Assembly: GCF_016820445.1 (NCBI RefSeq) | Contig: NZ_JADHDT010000002.1 | Span: forward strand, 62,001-126,000 | Source: Sphingomonas beigongshangi | GTDB lineage: Bacteria > Pseudomonadota > Alphaproteobacteria > Sphingomonadales > Sphingomonadaceae | DNA length: 64,000 bases | Direction: 5' to 3' | Part shown: positions 17,725 to 26,161 of the stretch, piece after piece | Layout: each line of letters starts with the position of its first letter | How positions within the stretch are numbered: position 1 is the stretch's first letter | Notes under the pieces: model-generated | What the model saw: only the letters and a program-made list of their open reading frames with translations | The model's database searches: none | What the model was told of the DNA's origin: nothing | Made by a program: the position numbers and the translations under genes

Positions 17725-18200
17725 ACCGGGCATGGCGACTTTGCACCCTCGTCGTCCTGGCGCTGACGCCGTGCGCGATCGTGGCGCGGCATATCGACTC
17801 GAGGGCCAGGACCGAGTTCCGCGAGGCGGTCGACCGCTATCAGGTCTTCGTCGTACCGCATTGCGATCCCGGCACGGTCGAGGCCTATGTCGCCGCGCGC
17901 CGGGCGCGCGACGATGCGTTCGTCCGCTCGCTTCTCCACACGCCGCTTGCCGCCGACTACAGGCATGCGATCGCGGACAATGCGCGGCGCGACCAGCATA
18001 TGCGCTACGAATGCATGCGCCCGCCCCCGCCGCCACCCCCGCCCGGGCAGGCCCGGACGCAATCCGATGCCGAGAACAAGGCGGAGGAACGCCGTCGCGA
18101 ACAGGCCGAACATTTTGCAGGCGGCGACCGTCAGTTCGCGCATATGGTCGCGCTTCGCGATCGGATGCTGAAAGGCCGAAGCAGCGCAACCGCGCATTGA
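17721..18200 (+). CDS. Exported hypothetical protein with octaproline run
   Basis: A 159-residue protein with an N-terminal signal or anchor segment (MNRAWRLCTLVVLALTPCAIVARHI), followed by a charged helical region with two cysteines (PHCDPG and RYECMRP). Eight consecutive prolines at about residues 101-108 precede a Gln/Arg/Glu-rich coiled-coil-like tail. The polyproline run would need EF-P for translation. It overlaps the thioesterase gene by 4 bases, so it belongs to the dedA operon. No family is recognised; it is periplasmic or inner-membrane anchored. Confidence 0.75.
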   Translation: MNRAWRLCTLVVLALTPCAIVARHIDSRARTEFREAVDRYQVFVVPHCDPGTVEAYVAARRARDDAFVRSLLHTPLAADYRHAIADNARRDQHMRYECMRPPPPPPPPGQARTQSDAENKAEERRREQAEHFAGGDRQFAHMVALRDRMLKGRSSATAH

Positions 18201-18248
18201 CTACAGCTGTAAACGATCTACACCTGGTGGCGGGAGGATATCCGCCAT

Positions 18249-19097
18249 ATGACCATCGCTCGCCTGACTTCGTCGCTGTTCGCCATGGCGTGCGCGCCCG
18301 CGATGCTCGCTGCCGATGCGCCGGCCGCACGGTCGGTGATCCCGATGGCGCTGCTCGGCGGCAAGCAGTTCACCGTGGAGGCGGAGGTCGGCGGGAAACG
18401 CCGGACCTTCCTGTTCGACACGGGCGAGGGCACGACGATGATCGGTCCCGAAGTCGCCCGCGACATCGGCTGTCGTCCCTGGGGCAATGTGGTCGCGTTT
18501 CGCATGCTCGGCGAGCGGCTTGACACGCCGCGCTGCGACGATGTCGCCTTCTCCATGGCAGGCCGGGCGTACCGCGCCTTCTCGACCATCGTCTACGACC
18601 TCGAAGAGATCGCGCAGGACGGAGGGCATCTGGCGGGCGCGGTCGGTCTCGACCTGTTCGACGGGAAAACGGTCACCTTGCACTTCGCCAGCCGCCGCAT
18701 CGTCGTGGAGGATGCCGCGGGCCGCGCTGCGCGGATCCGGCAGGGTCGCGAGGTGCCGATCCGGCTCGCGCGCTTCAACGAGGGCGGCATCGACGTCAAC
18801 ATCGGGGTAAGGACGGCGCGAGGCATGGCCTGGATGGAGCTCGATTCCGCCAACGCCGGCCCGACCATCTTCGTCGCGCCCGCTTATGCCGCCGACTTCG
18901 GACTCCGGGCGGATACGAAGGACGCGCAGCCGATCCGCGCCGAGATCGCACCAGGAGTCGTCCATGCCGGCAAGGCGCGGGTCTTTCCGGGCATGATCAT
19001 CGATGGCAACATCGGCATGCAGTTCCTGGGCCAATGGGACCTCACCCTCGACCTGAAGAGCGGGCGCGGCTGGGTTCAGCCGGCCGTCCGGTCCTAG
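18249..19097 (+). CDS. Exported retropepsin-like aspartyl protease
   Basis: A 282-residue exported protein. A signal peptide (MTIARLTSSLFAMACAPAMLAADAPA) is followed by a retropepsin-type half-domain (FTVEAEVGGKRRTFLFDTGEGTTMIGPEVA) whose DTG triad is at residues 57-59. The second half repeats the fold in a decayed way (MAWMELDSANAGPTIFVAPAYA), with the active-site pattern reduced to D-S-A-N. It may therefore act as a dimer like single-domain retropepsins, or use one site only. A GGAGGATAT ribosome site precedes the ATG. The substrate is unknown. Confidence 0.8.
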   Translation: MTIARLTSSLFAMACAPAMLAADAPAARSVIPMALLGGKQFTVEAEVGGKRRTFLFDTGEGTTMIGPEVARDIGCRPWGNVVAFRMLGERLDTPRCDDVAFSMAGRAYRAFSTIVYDLEEIAQDGGHLAGAVGLDLFDGKTVTLHFASRRIVVEDAAGRAARIRQGREVPIRLARFNEGGIDVNIGVRTARGMAWMELDSANAGPTIFVAPAYAADFGLRADTKDAQPIRAEIAPGVVHAGKARVFPGMIIDGNIGMQFLGQWDLTLDLKSGRGWVQPAVRS

Positions 19098-19099
19098 CT

Positions 19100-19141
19100 G
19101 CGATCCTGCGAGCTGGATCGAGGCGGCGCCGGCCCTCACCC
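19100..19141. repeat. Intergenic palindromic repeat, copy 3 (left half only)
   Basis: GCGATCCTGCGAGCTGGATC followed by GAGGCGGCGCCGGCCCTCACCC equals the left end and outer left arm of the full repeat. It begins 2 bases after the protease stop codon. The PEP carboxylase stop codon lies inside the arm (TGA in GGGTGAGGG on the minus strand). Confidence 0.7.
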
Positions 19142-21826
19142 GCTGTTGCGCAGCGCCGTCGCCACCGCGTTGATCGACAGCAGGATACCCTCGCCGATCC
19201 GTGGATCGTCTTCCCCTGCGCGATGCCGTTTCATCAGCTCGATCTGCAACAGATTGAGCGGTTCGATATAGGGCAGGCGCAGGCGGATCGACGCGTCGAG
19301 CGCCGGATGCTTCTCCAGCAGGCGGGTCTGTCCGGTCGCATCGAGCAGGCCGTCGACCGTGCGATGCCAGCCGTCGCGGATGCGGCCGAAGACATGGTCG
19401 CGCAGGTCCGCATCCTCGACCAGGTCCGCATAATGCGCGGCGATGTCGATGTCCGACTTCGCCAGGACCATCTCCATGTTGGCGAGGGTGGAGGCGAACA
19501 GCGGCCAGCCCTGCGCCATCTCGCGCAGGAGGCCCTTGTCGGCGAACGCGTCCAGCGCCTGGCCGACGCCGTACCAGCCCGGCAGCATGACCCGCGCCTG
19601 CGCCCAGCTGAATACCCAGGGAATGGCGCGCAGATCCTCGATCGCGTCGGACTTCTTGCGGCTCGCCGGACGGCTGCCGATCTTCAGGCCTGCGATCTCG
19701 CCGATCGGCGTCATCTGCCGGAAGAAGGTGCGGAACCCTTCGGTACCATAGACGAGGTCGCGATAGGCATGGAACGCGGTGTCCGACAGGCGATCCATCG
19801 CCGCGCCGAACTCCGCATTCTCCGCGTTGGACAGGCGCGCCGGCTCCAGGCTGGCGAGCAGCGTCGCGGACGCCATCGCTTCCAGATTGGTCATCGCGCT
19901 TTCGCGCGTGCCGTACTTGGCAGCGATCACTTCGCCCTGTTCGGTGATGCGGATGCGTCCCTGTACCGTCCCGGGTGGCTGCGCCCGGATCGCCGCGAAG
20001 GACGAGCCGCCGCCCCGCCCGACCGCGCCGCCGCGGCCGTGGAACAATTGCATGCCGACTCCCGCCGCCTCGAAGACCGGACGCAACGCCGTCGACGCCT
20101 TCGACAATTGCCAGGTCGAGGTCAGATAGCCGCCGTCCTTGTTCGAATCGGAATAGCCGATCATCACTTCCTGATGACCCCTGGCCCCGGCGATCGCCGC
20201 GACCTCGGGCAGCGCGAACCAGTCCGTCATGATGCCGGGTGCGGCTTCGAGATCGCCGACCGTCTCGAACAGCGGCACCGCCATGATCGCGGCCGTCGGC
20301 GCGCCGCCGTCCGCGGCCGGGCGATAGAGGCCGACCTCCTTCAGCAGCAGGTTGATCTCGAGCAGGTCGGACACCGACTGTGCCATCGAGACGATGTAAT
20401 TGGTGATGCACGCCGCGCCGTAGCGGTCGTGCGCCTCCGCCGCCGCCGCGACGATGGCGAGCTCGGACCGCGTCTCCTCCGCATAATCGGCATAGCGGCT
20501 CGACAGCGGTCGCGCGTTCGCCAGCTCGCGACGCAGCAGCGCCACGCGCGCCGCCTCGTCGAGCGCGCCGTAATCCTCCTCGACGCCGGCGACCTTGAGC
20601 AACTCTGCGACGACGCGTTCGTGCACCGCGGAATTCTGGCGCAGGTCGAGCGTCGCCAGGTGGAATCCGAAGGTCTCGACCGCGCGGATCAGCCGGCCGA
20701 GCGCGCCGCTCGACTTGAGCGTGCTGCCCTGCGACAGGCCGTGCGCGAGCGCCGCAAGATCGGCACGGAACGCCTGCGGATCGGCATAGGCCTCTCCGGT
20801 CAGGCGCCCGGGCCGCGGCGCCGGCTTGCCGACCAGCGCCTGATGCGTCGCCGCCAGGCGCGCGTAGATGCCCGACAACGCCCGCCGATAGGGCTCGTCG
20901 CTGCGGCTGGCCGCCGCGTCGCCGCTCGCGTCGGCCAGTGCGGCGACCGCAGGCTCGACCTCGGCATGTTCGGTCGAGATCGACAGTTCCGCCCCCAAAG
21001 CGTGGACGGCATCCATGTAAAAGACGAGCACGGTCTCGCACGCACGACGCAGCGCCGTGCGCAGGCTGTCGGCGGTAACGAAGGGATTGCCGTCGCGGTC
21101 GCCGCCGATCCAGCTGCCGGGGCGCAGGAAACTCGGCACGCGCTCGCCGAACGCACGGTCCCAGCGTTGGTAGAGGGCGGGAATCGCGGGGAGGAACACG
21201 TCGCGCAGATAGCTGAGCGCGGTCTCTACCTCGTCGGTGACGTACAATCGCTCGCGCCGCAGCACGCGTGTCTGCCACAGCAGGGCGATCTGCCGTGCGA
21301 TCGCATCGTCGACGCGGTCGCCGTCCGGCGTTTCCGCCGCGCCGTTGTCCTTCAGCCGCATCAGCTCGGCGATGCGGTTGCGATGGTCGATCATGCTCTT
21401 GCGGCGCACCTCGGTCGGATGCGCGGTGAGCACGGGGGCGACGAGCGCATGGCCGAGCAGGCGCAGCACCGCCGCCCGGTCGATCCCCTCGCCGTCCAAC
21501 CGCGCGAGCGCGGCGGCGACGTCGGCGTCCTTGTCGGCGGCGATCCCCTGCCGATCCTCGGCGAGATTGGCGAGCATCGAGAAGAGCATGAATCCGCGGA
21601 CGAAATCGAGCGTCTCGTCGAGCGACAGGCCGGTCAGCAGCGCCTGGATCGCATCGCCGTCGCCGCCGTCACGATGCCGTTCCACCGAGGCGCGGCGAAT
21701 CGCCTCCGTCGCCTGGAACAGCGCCTCGCCTCCGTACCCGCGGATCACCTCACCCAGCTTGGCGCCCAGAAACCGGACGTCGGGGTTGTTGGCGATGGGC
21801 GGCAGATTTGGGGAGGAACTGGCCAT
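19136..21826 (-). CDS. ppc: Phosphoenolpyruvate carboxylase
   Basis: An 896-residue PEP carboxylase, of usual length. It makes oxaloacetate from PEP and bicarbonate to refill the TCA cycle. Catalytic landmarks are all present: PVLTAHPTEVRRKS (essential His at about residue 136), GSWIGGDRDGNPFVT, the FHLATLDLRQNS block, GYSDSNKDGGYL, FHGRGGAVGRGGG and the C-terminal RNSG, which corresponds to the canonical xNTG end that reaches into the active site. The start MASSSPNLPP follows a GGGGAGG site; an upstream in-frame ATG is less likely. The C-terminal codons and stop touch intergenic repeat copy 3. Confidence 0.97.
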   Translation of the reverse strand: MASSSPNLPPIANNPDVRFLGAKLGEVIRGYGGEALFQATEAIRRASVERHRDGGDGDAIQALLTGLSLDETLDFVRGFMLFSMLANLAEDRQGIAADKDADVAAALARLDGEGIDRAAVLRLLGHALVAPVLTAHPTEVRRKSMIDHRNRIAELMRLKDNGAAETPDGDRVDDAIARQIALLWQTRVLRRERLYVTDEVETALSYLRDVFLPAIPALYQRWDRAFGERVPSFLRPGSWIGGDRDGNPFVTADSLRTALRRACETVLVFYMDAVHALGAELSISTEHAEVEPAVAALADASGDAAASRSDEPYRRALSGIYARLAATHQALVGKPAPRPGRLTGEAYADPQAFRADLAALAHGLSQGSTLKSSGALGRLIRAVETFGFHLATLDLRQNSAVHERVVAELLKVAGVEEDYGALDEAARVALLRRELANARPLSSRYADYAEETRSELAIVAAAAEAHDRYGAACITNYIVSMAQSVSDLLEINLLLKEVGLYRPAADGGAPTAAIMAVPLFETVGDLEAAPGIMTDWFALPEVAAIAGARGHQEVMIGYSDSNKDGGYLTSTWQLSKASTALRPVFEAAGVGMQLFHGRGGAVGRGGGSSFAAIRAQPPGTVQGRIRITEQGEVIAAKYGTRESAMTNLEAMASATLLASLEPARLSNAENAEFGAAMDRLSDTAFHAYRDLVYGTEGFRTFFRQMTPIGEIAGLKIGSRPASRKKSDAIEDLRAIPWVFSWAQARVMLPGWYGVGQALDAFADKGLLREMAQGWPLFASTLANMEMVLAKSDIDIAAHYADLVEDADLRDHVFGRIRDGWHRTVDGLLDATGQTRLLEKHPALDASIRLRLPYIEPLNLLQIELMKRHRAGEDDPRIGEGILLSINAVATALRNSG

Positions 21827-21926
21827 GCCGACGATGCTGCGCTGCGGCGGAAGCCAGGTCAACCGTCGAGGCGCTGGGGCGGGAACAAGCGCAGCTTGTC
21901 CACCGCGGCAGCGGTGCGTCTCCGTC

Positions 21927-22400
21927 CTATCGCCCGGGCGCGGCGGCGTTGCCCGACACGTTCGCTACGGTATCGCCGATCACGGAATCGGCGGGCGTGG
22001 TCCTCGCGCCGCGTTCCTTGTCCCGCGCGGCGCGCCATTCGGCCTCCTCCTCCGACGTCACCGTCCCGTCGTGGTTGAGGTCCATCTGGTCGAACCGCTT
22101 CAGCGTCCCCTCGCTCCATTCGATCTGGCTGACCGCGCCATCCTTGTTGCGGTCGAGATCCATGATCCGGCTTCCCTTGCGCGGCAGCTCGTCGGGCGTC
22201 ACCCGGTCGTCCGCGTTGCGGTCGAGCGTGCGGAAGCGGCGCTCCATCGCGCTGGCGAAATCGATACGGCTGGTCACCGCGGGCGGCACGAACCCCGCCG
22301 CGCTGGCATTGGCGTCCGCCTCCGCGAGCCGCTCCTCACGCTTGCCGCAGCCGGCCAGCAGCGCGGCCACTGCCGCCATTGTCACCAAAGCCGCGCGCAT
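21927..22400 (-). CDS. EF-hand lipoprotein
   Basis: A 157-residue probable lipoprotein. The signal peptide ends in a lipobox (AALLAGC, Cys18), after which a short linker leads to three canonical 12-residue EF-hand calcium loops: DRNADDRVTPDE, DRNKDGAVSQIE and DLNHDGTVTSEE. The last is followed by a charged helix (EEEAEWRAARDKERGAR). Such small EF-hand lipoproteins are common in sphingomonads. They may buffer or sense calcium in the periplasm; no partner is evident here. Confidence 0.88.
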   Translation of the reverse strand: MRAALVTMAAVAALLAGCGKREERLAEADANASAAGFVPPAVTSRIDFASAMERRFRTLDRNADDRVTPDELPRKGSRIMDLDRNKDGAVSQIEWSEGTLKRFDQMDLNHDGTVTSEEEAEWRAARDKERGARTTPADSVIGDTVANVSGNAAAPGR

Positions 22401-22411
22401 CGTTCCTCCCG

Positions 22412-22978
22412 TCAGGCTTCCAGCTCAACGTCCCAATAGAGCCAGTCGTGCCACGTGTCGTGGAGATAGTTGGGCGGAAATGCGCGGCCATGTTCCTGCA
22501 GCTGCCAATTGGTCGGGCGGATCGGCTCGACATACAAAGGCATCGCCGCCTGCTTGGGCGTGCGCCCTCCTTTCTTGAGGTTGCACGGCGCACAGGCGGT
22601 GACGACATTCTCCCACGTCGTCCGACCGCCCTGCGCCCGCGGCACGACATGGTCGAACGTCAGGTCACGGCCGATGCCGCAATATTGGCAGGCGAAGCGA
22701 TCGCGCAGGAACAGGTTGAACCGCGTAAAGGCAGGAAATTGCGACGGACGGACATATTGTTTGAGCGCAATGACCGATGGCAGCTTGATCGCCGCGTTCG
22801 GGGATCGCACCTCTCGCTCGTAGTGCGCGACGATATCCACCCGATCGAGGAACACGGCCTTGATCGCCGTCTGCCACGGCCAGACGCTCAACGGATAATA
22901 GGACAGCGGGGTATAGTCCGCATTCAGCACCAGCGCCGGGCAACTGTCCGGGTGGCGGATAAGATCGGGATGAAACAC
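22412..22978 (-). CDS. HNH endonuclease
   Basis: A 188-residue HNH endonuclease of a family widespread in alphaproteobacteria. The N-terminal HPDSCPALVLNADYTPLSYYPLSVWPWQTAIKAVF is followed by the nuclease core: CQYCG, DLTFDHVVPRAQGGRTTWENVVTACAPCNLKKGG, with CxxC and CxxC zinc knuckles and the D-H-V metal motif intact. A GTG start (VFHPDL) is chosen. It has a strong GGGAGGA site 5 bases upstream and agrees with the family start, although the frame is open for 29 codons more. The cellular role of the family is unclear. Confidence 0.9.
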   Translation of the reverse strand: MFHPDLIRHPDSCPALVLNADYTPLSYYPLSVWPWQTAIKAVFLDRVDIVAHYEREVRSPNAAIKLPSVIALKQYVRPSQFPAFTRFNLFLRDRFACQYCGIGRDLTFDHVVPRAQGGRTTWENVVTACAPCNLKKGGRTPKQAAMPLYVEPIRPTNWQLQEHGRAFPPNYLHDTWHDWLYWDVELEA

Positions 22979-23097
22979 GGCTCCTCCCTCGGGGTCTTGC
23001 CCGCGGACCGTGTCGTCCACGAGGATGACGCCGGTATGACAGCACGACCGGCGATTCGCGGTCAAGCGTTTCGCTTCGCCCCGTATGGCGCCACGCC

Positions 23098-23973
23098 ATG
23101 ACCCTCGTCACGCGCTTCGCACCGTCGCCGACGGGCGCGCTCCATCTCGGCCATGCGTTTTCCGCGATCCAGGCGCATGATCGCGCACGCGACGCGGGTG
23201 GACGCTTCCTGCTGCGGATCGAGGATATCGACGGCACGCGCAGCCGCGAGGAGCATGTTCAAGGCATCGTCGACGACCTCGGCTGGCTCGGGCTCACTTG
23301 GGACGGCGCGGCGGTGCGCCAGTCCGACCGGCTCGCGCTCTATGAAGACGCGCTTGCACGGCTGCGTGCGCGAAACCTTCTCTATCCGTGCTTCTGCACG
23401 CGCGCCGACATCGCGCGCGAGATCGCCCAGAGCGTCAGCGCACCGCATCACGGACCCGACGGCACCTGCTACCCCGGCACCTGCCGCCGCCTGTCAGGGG
23501 AGGAGCGCGCCGCGCGGATCGCGGCCGGCATGCCGCATGCCTGGCGCCTGACGATGGACGCGGCGGTGGCCGTGGCCGGCCCATTGCGCTGGACGGACGC
23601 CATTGCGGGTCCGCAGGAGGCGGATCCCGCGGCGTTCGGCGACATCGTTCTCGCGCGCAAGGACGCCCCGGCGAGCTACCATCTCGCGGTGACGATCGAC
23701 GATGCCGCGCAAGGCGTGACGGAGGTCGTGCGGGGAGCAGACCTGCTGCGCGCCACCGACATCCACCGCCTGCTGCAGGCATTGCTCGCGCTTCCCACCC
23801 CCGACTACCGCCACCATCGGCTGTTGGCGGGTCCGGACGGCAAACGCCTCGCCAAGCGCGATCGCGCGCCGACGCTGGCGGCCCTGCGCGACGCGGGTGA
23901 GGACGGACGCGCGCTCGCGAACCTGCTACGTCGGGGTGCGCTTCCTACTGGATTTGCCGACGCAAAGGCGTAG
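23098..23973 (+). CDS. gluQ: Glutamyl-Q tRNA(Asp) synthetase
   Basis: A 291-residue truncated glutamyl-tRNA synthetase homologue lacking the anticodon-binding domain. It attaches glutamate to the queuosine base of tRNA(Asp). Class I signatures: TRFAPSPTGALHLGH (HIGH motif) near the start and GKRLAKRDR (KMSKS-like) near residue 245. Cysteines in YPCFCTR and GTCYPGTCRR form the zinc site. The length excludes full gltX. It is divergent from the HNH gene. Confidence 0.93.
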   Translation: MTLVTRFAPSPTGALHLGHAFSAIQAHDRARDAGGRFLLRIEDIDGTRSREEHVQGIVDDLGWLGLTWDGAAVRQSDRLALYEDALARLRARNLLYPCFCTRADIAREIAQSVSAPHHGPDGTCYPGTCRRLSGEERAARIAAGMPHAWRLTMDAAVAVAGPLRWTDAIAGPQEADPAAFGDIVLARKDAPASYHLAVTIDDAAQGVTEVVRGADLLRATDIHRLLQALLALPTPDYRHHRLLAGPDGKRLAKRDRAPTLAALRDAGEDGRALANLLRRGALPTGFADAKA

Positions 23974-23983
23974 ATTGGGATGC

Positions 23984-24214
23984 ATGAACACCTTTCTCGC
24001 CATCCTGCTGGTTGCGGCGATGATCGCCACCGTCGTCGCGCTGGTGCGGGGGATCATCGCGTTCCTCCAGGAATCGACCGATCAGGTGAAGAACGGCGAA
24101 GGCCCGAGCGCCGCGTCGCTGAAGTCGAACAAGATGATGCAGATGCGCATCTTCTTCCAGGCGCTGGCGATCACCATCGTCGTGCTGATCCTGTACGTCG
24201 GCGGCCGCACCTGA
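23984..24214 (+). CDS. Twin-transmembrane HIG1-type small protein
   Basis: A 76-residue protein with two transmembrane helices (FLAILLVAAMIATVVALVRGIIAF and IFFQALAITIVVLILYVG). They are separated by a polar loop ending SNKMMQMRIFFQALA, the pattern of the alphaproteobacterial twin-TM/HIG1 family, members of which associate with respiratory complexes. The ATG lies 10 bases after gluQ. It precedes the adenosyltransferase gene, an order I recall from other sphingomonads. Confidence 0.88.
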   Translation: MNTFLAILLVAAMIATVVALVRGIIAFLQESTDQVKNGEGPSAASLKSNKMMQMRIFFQALAITIVVLILYVGGRT

Positions 24215-24230
24215 TCGTCCTGCCGCCTTC

Positions 24231-24776
24231 GTGGTCCGCCTGAACCGCATCTACACGCGCACCGGCGACGCCGGTACGACCGGGCTGGTCGACGGATCGC
24301 GCGTGTCAAAAGCCGACCCGCGAATGACCGCGATCGGCGATGTCGACGAGGCGAACAGCGCGATCGGCATCGCCGTCGCGGCCCTGGCTGGCGCAAGTCC
24401 GGTTGATACGCTGCTGGCGATCCAGAACGATCTGTTCGATCTCGGCGCCGACCTCGCGACGCCGGACGGCATCGACGGCGCGCTGCGGATCATCCCGGCA
24501 CAGGTCGCGCGGCTGGAAGCGGCGATCGATGCGCTCAACGCGGACCTGGCGCCGCTGACCAGCTTCGTCCTGCCCGGCGGCCATCCGGCGGCGGCCGCGC
24601 TGCATCTGGCGCGCGCGGTGACGCGCCGCGCCGAACGCAGCGCCGTCGCTGCCCAGGCCGGCGTCCAGGTGCTCGCCTATCTGAACCGTCTGTCGGATTA
24701 CCTCTTCGTCGCCGCCCGCTGGGTGAACGGTCGTGGCGCGGACGACATATTGTGGCGTCCCGGCGCGAGCCGTTGA
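24231..24776 (+). CDS. Cob(I)alamin adenosyltransferase, PduO type
   Basis: A 181-residue PduO-type ATP:cob(I)alamin adenosyltransferase making coenzyme B12. The ATP-binding N-terminus is clear (RIYTRTGDAGTTGLVDGSRVSKADPRMTAIGDVDEANSAIG). The corrinoid-side residues follow in FVLPGGHPAAAALHLARAVTRRAER and YLNRLSDYLFVAARW. The start is GTG. The gene is likely co-transcribed with the twin-TM gene. No B12 riboswitch is seen. Confidence 0.93.
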   Translation: MVRLNRIYTRTGDAGTTGLVDGSRVSKADPRMTAIGDVDEANSAIGIAVAALAGASPVDTLLAIQNDLFDLGADLATPDGIDGALRIIPAQVARLEAAIDALNADLAPLTSFVLPGGHPAAAALHLARAVTRRAERSAVAAQAGVQVLAYLNRLSDYLFVAARWVNGRGADDILWRPGASR

Positions 24777-24910
24777 TCGCGCCCTGCCGATAGGACAAGG
24801 TTGCGAACGGTACGATTCCGGCCCGCCGCCGATCGCATTGCAACCAACCTGCGGTTCGGGCGGTTTATGATCTGGATCGATCCGCCGGCCGGTTGAGGAG
24901 GGGCACCGCC

Positions 24911-26161
24911 ATGTTGAACGCCGCCCGTTCGCCGAGCCCGCTGGCACGGCGTTACGCGTCCGTCCGTGCGCTCAGCCTCGCGCTCGCGGCGCCGCTGTCC
25001 GACGCGGACGCGACGGTCCAGTCGATGCCCGACGCCTCGCCGACGAAGTGGCATCTGGCGCACACCACCTGGTTCTTCGAAACGTTCGTGCTGCGCGATC
25101 ACGTCCCCGGCTATCGGCTGCACGACGAACGCTGGCCGTTCCTGTTCAACAGTTACTACGAGGCGGAGGGCCGCCGTCACGCCCGCCACCGCCGCGGCAT
25201 GGTCACGCGCCCGACGCTGGATGACGTCCGCGCCTACCGCGCGCATGTCGACGACGCTTTGCTCGCGGCGCTGCCCATGCTCGCATCCGACGTGCTGGAC
25301 CTCGTCGCGCTCGGCTGCCACCACGAAGAGCAGCACCAGGAGTTGCTCGTTACCGACATTCTCCATCTCTTCGGCGAGAATCCGCTCGAACCGGCGCTAT
25401 GGCCGGCGGCAGCGAAGGTGCCGGTGGGAATGCCCGGTGCCATCGAATGGATCGCGCATGACGGCGGCATCGTCGAGGTGGGTCACGCCGGCGCCGGCTT
25501 CGCGTTCGACTGCGAGGGGCCGCGCCACCGCGCGCTGCTGCAACCGCATGCGATCGCCGACCGCACCGTGACCAACGGCGAATGGGCCGCGTTCATCGCG
25601 GACGGCGGCTATCGCGATGCGCGCCACTGGTTGTCGGACGGCTGGGCGTGGGTGAAGGCGGATGGTGTGACCGCGCCGCTCTATTGGGAGGAGCGCGACG
25701 GCACTTGGACCCGCTTCGGGCTGGATGGTCGCCGCGCCATCGATCCCGCCGCCCCCGTGACGCATGTCAGCTTCTACGAAGCGGATGCCTATGCGAGTTG
25801 GGCCGGCGCACGGCTGCCGACAGAATTCGAATGGGAAGCCGCCGCCGCGTCGCACGATCCGACGGGCGGCAACCAGATGGACGAGGCTGGCCCCGTCGAG
25901 CCACGTCCCGCCGCGAAGGGCCCCGCGTTCTTCGGCGACGTCTGGGAATGGACGGGAAGCGCATACCGCCCCTACCCGGGGTTCGCCGCCTGCGAAGGGG
26001 CGGTCGGCGAATACAATGGCAAGTTCATGAGCGGCCAGTTCGTGCTCCGGGGCGGCAGCTGCGCCACCCCGCGCGGCCATGCGCGCGCCAGTTACCGCAA
26101 CTTCTTCTATCCCCATCAGCGCTGGCAGTTCACCGGCGTCCGTCTCGCAAAGGACATGTGA
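24911..26161 (+). CDS. egtB: Ergothioneine biosynthesis sulfoxide synthase EgtB
   Basis: A 416-residue non-haem iron enzyme joining hercynine to a cysteine-type thiol through a C-S bond. The N-terminal DinB-like domain supplies the iron ligands, here His51 ([12 protein letters not shown]), His138 and His142 (HHEEQHQE), with spacing as in characterised EgtB. The C-terminal FGE-sulfatase domain contains [24 protein letters not shown] and [17 protein letters not shown], ending [27 protein letters not shown]. The start ATG follows a GAGGAGGGG site. The stop overlaps the egtD start by one base, so the two are coupled. Confidence 0.94.
   Translation: MLNAARSPSPLARRYASVRALSLALAAPLSDADATVQSMPDASPTKWHLAHTTWFFETFVLRDHVPGYRLHDERWPFLFNSYYEAEGRRHARHRRGMVTRPTLDDVRAYRAHVDDALLAALPMLASDVLDLVALGCHHEEQHQELLVTDILHLFGENPLEPALWPAAAKVPVGMPGAIEWIAHDGGIVEVGHAGAGFAFDCEGPRHRALLQPHAIADRTVTNGEWAAFIADGGYRDARHWLSDGWAWVKADGVTAPLYWEERDGTWTRFGLDGRRAIDPAAPVTHVSFYEADAYASWAGARLPTEFEWEAAAASHDPTGGNQMDEAGPVEPRPAAKGPAFFGDVWEWTGSAYRPYPGFAACEGAVGEYNGKFMSGQFVLRGGSCATPRGHARASYRNFFYPHQRWQFTGVRLAKDM

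Noticed and set aside
19034..22078. Very long open frame on the plus strand across ppc (about 1000 codons)
   Set aside because: It is antisense to a complete PEP carboxylase with every catalytic motif. The translation is Arg/Gln/Asp-rich with no domain, as expected from codon bias at this GC content.
23098..23973. Full glutamyl-tRNA synthetase gltX
   Set aside because: The anticodon-binding domain is missing and the zinc-site cysteines match GluQ.
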